Assembly: GCA_963575745.1 (NCBI GenBank)
Contig: CAUYUJ010019948.1
Coordinates: 40,001-104,000 of the forward strand
Length of the DNA: 64,000 nucleotides
Reading direction: 5' to 3'
Source of the DNA: Prorocentrum cordatum
Taxonomy: Eukaryota > Sar > Dinophyceae > Prorocentrales > Prorocentraceae
The position numbers and the translations under genes are program-made. Below are positions 62,989 to 64,000 of this stretch, piece after piece (position 1 is the stretch's first letter; the number at the start of each line of letters is the position of its first letter). The notes beneath the pieces are model-generated. The model did not search any database. It was not told the origin of the DNA and saw only the letters and a program-made list of their open reading frames with translations.

Positions 62989-64000
62989 CTACAGCGTCGG
63001 CCTGAAGGGGTTCAGGTAGTGCACGGCAATGTGGTGGAACGTGTGGGAGTGTGCAACATTCTCGAAGTCGAGCTCGGTATTCGGGTTACCTGGTTCACGT
63101 CGCACTCGAAGGATGCACATGAACAACTCACCAGCCACTAGTTGCTTTCGCAGTGCACTATCTCTTGGGCACCGTGTCTTGAGCATCCTCCACACTGAAT
63201 TTCGGAACTGGAATGTCCGATCGCCTGCAGGGCCGCACAGGTGAACGCCAGCTCGCAAGCAGCGTCATTGCCGCTTCTCCTCGTGCGTCTCGGCAGGGAT
63301 GGCGCCAGCCTGCGAACCCATCTGCGCGGCATGCCGTCGGCCCCAATCTGCCCCCAATGCAGCCCGCGCCGTTTTGCCATCAGCCGAACGGCTCACAGCG
63401 AGCATGGCTGTGATACAGGTCGCCCGAACAGCGGATGCACTCTGGAGCGTGAGGTGCGTCGAGCGGTCCACCCCAGATGGTGCAACTCCGAGTTGGGAAA
63501 GGAACGGCCTCATTGCAGGAATCGAAGATAATGTGCTTGAGATGTCCTGCAAGCTGTTCTTGCTGTACCTGAGCAGGCCAGAGTCAATCTGTCGAAGAAC
63601 GGCGGCCTTCAGCTTGCCGTACAAGTGAGCATCCTTGCGAGCCATATCCAGGGCATCATCGAACGACGAGGTCGTGGCCGCAACATTTTCAGCAACGACC
63701 TCCCACGACGCATGATCAGCGCCCCCTTGATCAGGACCCAGAACTCCAGCAAGCTGGTCAAGGCGGACACGCTTTTGGTCACGAGCTTGTGCCCTCTCGA
63801 TCTGGCGCCTCCGATCACCGAAAGCAGGCGTGCCGTTCTGCACGTTCGCCGTTGCCTTGGCTGCAGCAGCTTTCAACGGCCGCATGCGCCCTGGATCTCC
63901 ATGCTTGACCTCTCTGTATCTGCGACCAAGAGCAGCAAAATCACGAACCGTTCCGTCATCTTCTTCGCTGACAAAGGCGGCCCACGGAGATATGCCGCGA
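62989..64000 (-). pseudogene. Unrecognised protein, partial, in-frame stop
   Basis: On the minus strand one frame is protein-like from the window edge down to 62989. It includes PWAAFVSEEDDGTVRDF (63939-63990), FDDALDMARKDAHLYGKL and SSIPAMRPFLSQLGVAPSG. An in-frame TGA at 63265-63267 is followed by more protein-like sequence in the same frame (NSVWRMLKTRCPRDSALRKQ, then HTFHHIAVHYLNPF). The gene continues beyond base 64000. The single stop may be a mutation, an unrecognised intron or a sequence error. No family is recognised. Confidence 0.5.

Overview
The window looks like nuclear DNA of a dinoflagellate (inference). It is GC-rich and most of it is nested tandem satellites and microsatellites. 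Coding blocks are short and sparse, and they abut or are split by (GAG/CTC)n and (GAT)n tracts. The one large mobile element is a Ty1/copia-type retrotransposon of the long, divergent kind I associate with dinoflagellate genomes. I see no prokaryotic operons, tRNAs, rRNAs or CRISPR arrays. Species cannot be fixed from the sequence.

Layout. 1-10.2 kb holds about five copies of a ~2 kb composite repeat: a unique head, a 73-bp satellite, a GAGGCT-type hexamer array and a unique tail. A 100-N gap lies at 3681-3780 and duplicated sequence flanks it. 10.2-11.1 kb is a 77-bp satellite. 11.1-14.2 kb has degraded coding remnants and microsatellites. 14.2-18.3 kb is a ~90-bp satellite. 18.7-24.1 kb carries three unrecognised minus-strand coding blocks among microsatellites. 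24.2-36.3 kb has related 90-bp satellites, a ~20-bp repeat field, a ~45-bp repeat field and one good two-exon gene (31.6-32.6 kb) whose intron is a GAG microsatellite. 36.3-39.14 kb and 57.16-60.7 kb are the two halves of one 90-bp satellite array, split by the retrotransposon. 60.7-62.6 kb has two short-period repeat fields and a (CA/GCAC)n block. 63-64 kb is a partial coding block that leaves the window.

The main feature is an 18,023-bp LTR retrotransposon at 39141-57163, on the minus strand. It has 197-bp LTRs (TG...CA, 189/197 identical), a 5-bp target duplication GCCGC, a candidate primer-binding site and a polypurine tract. It encodes a coiled-coil/CCCH-finger/RS-rich Gag, then protease, integrase, reverse transcriptase and RNase H in copia order. 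After RNase H come a further ~7.1 kb of coding sequence in four long frames. One segment has the motif set of Tpt1/KptA RNA 2'-phosphotransferase, an NAD+-dependent RNA-repair enzyme. Removing the element and one GCCGC restores an unbroken satellite unit, so the whole 18 kb, including the extra genes, appears to have moved as one element. This copy has several in-frame stops and frame changes and an altered RNase H catalytic residue, so it is probably not autonomous today unless the junctions are recoded.
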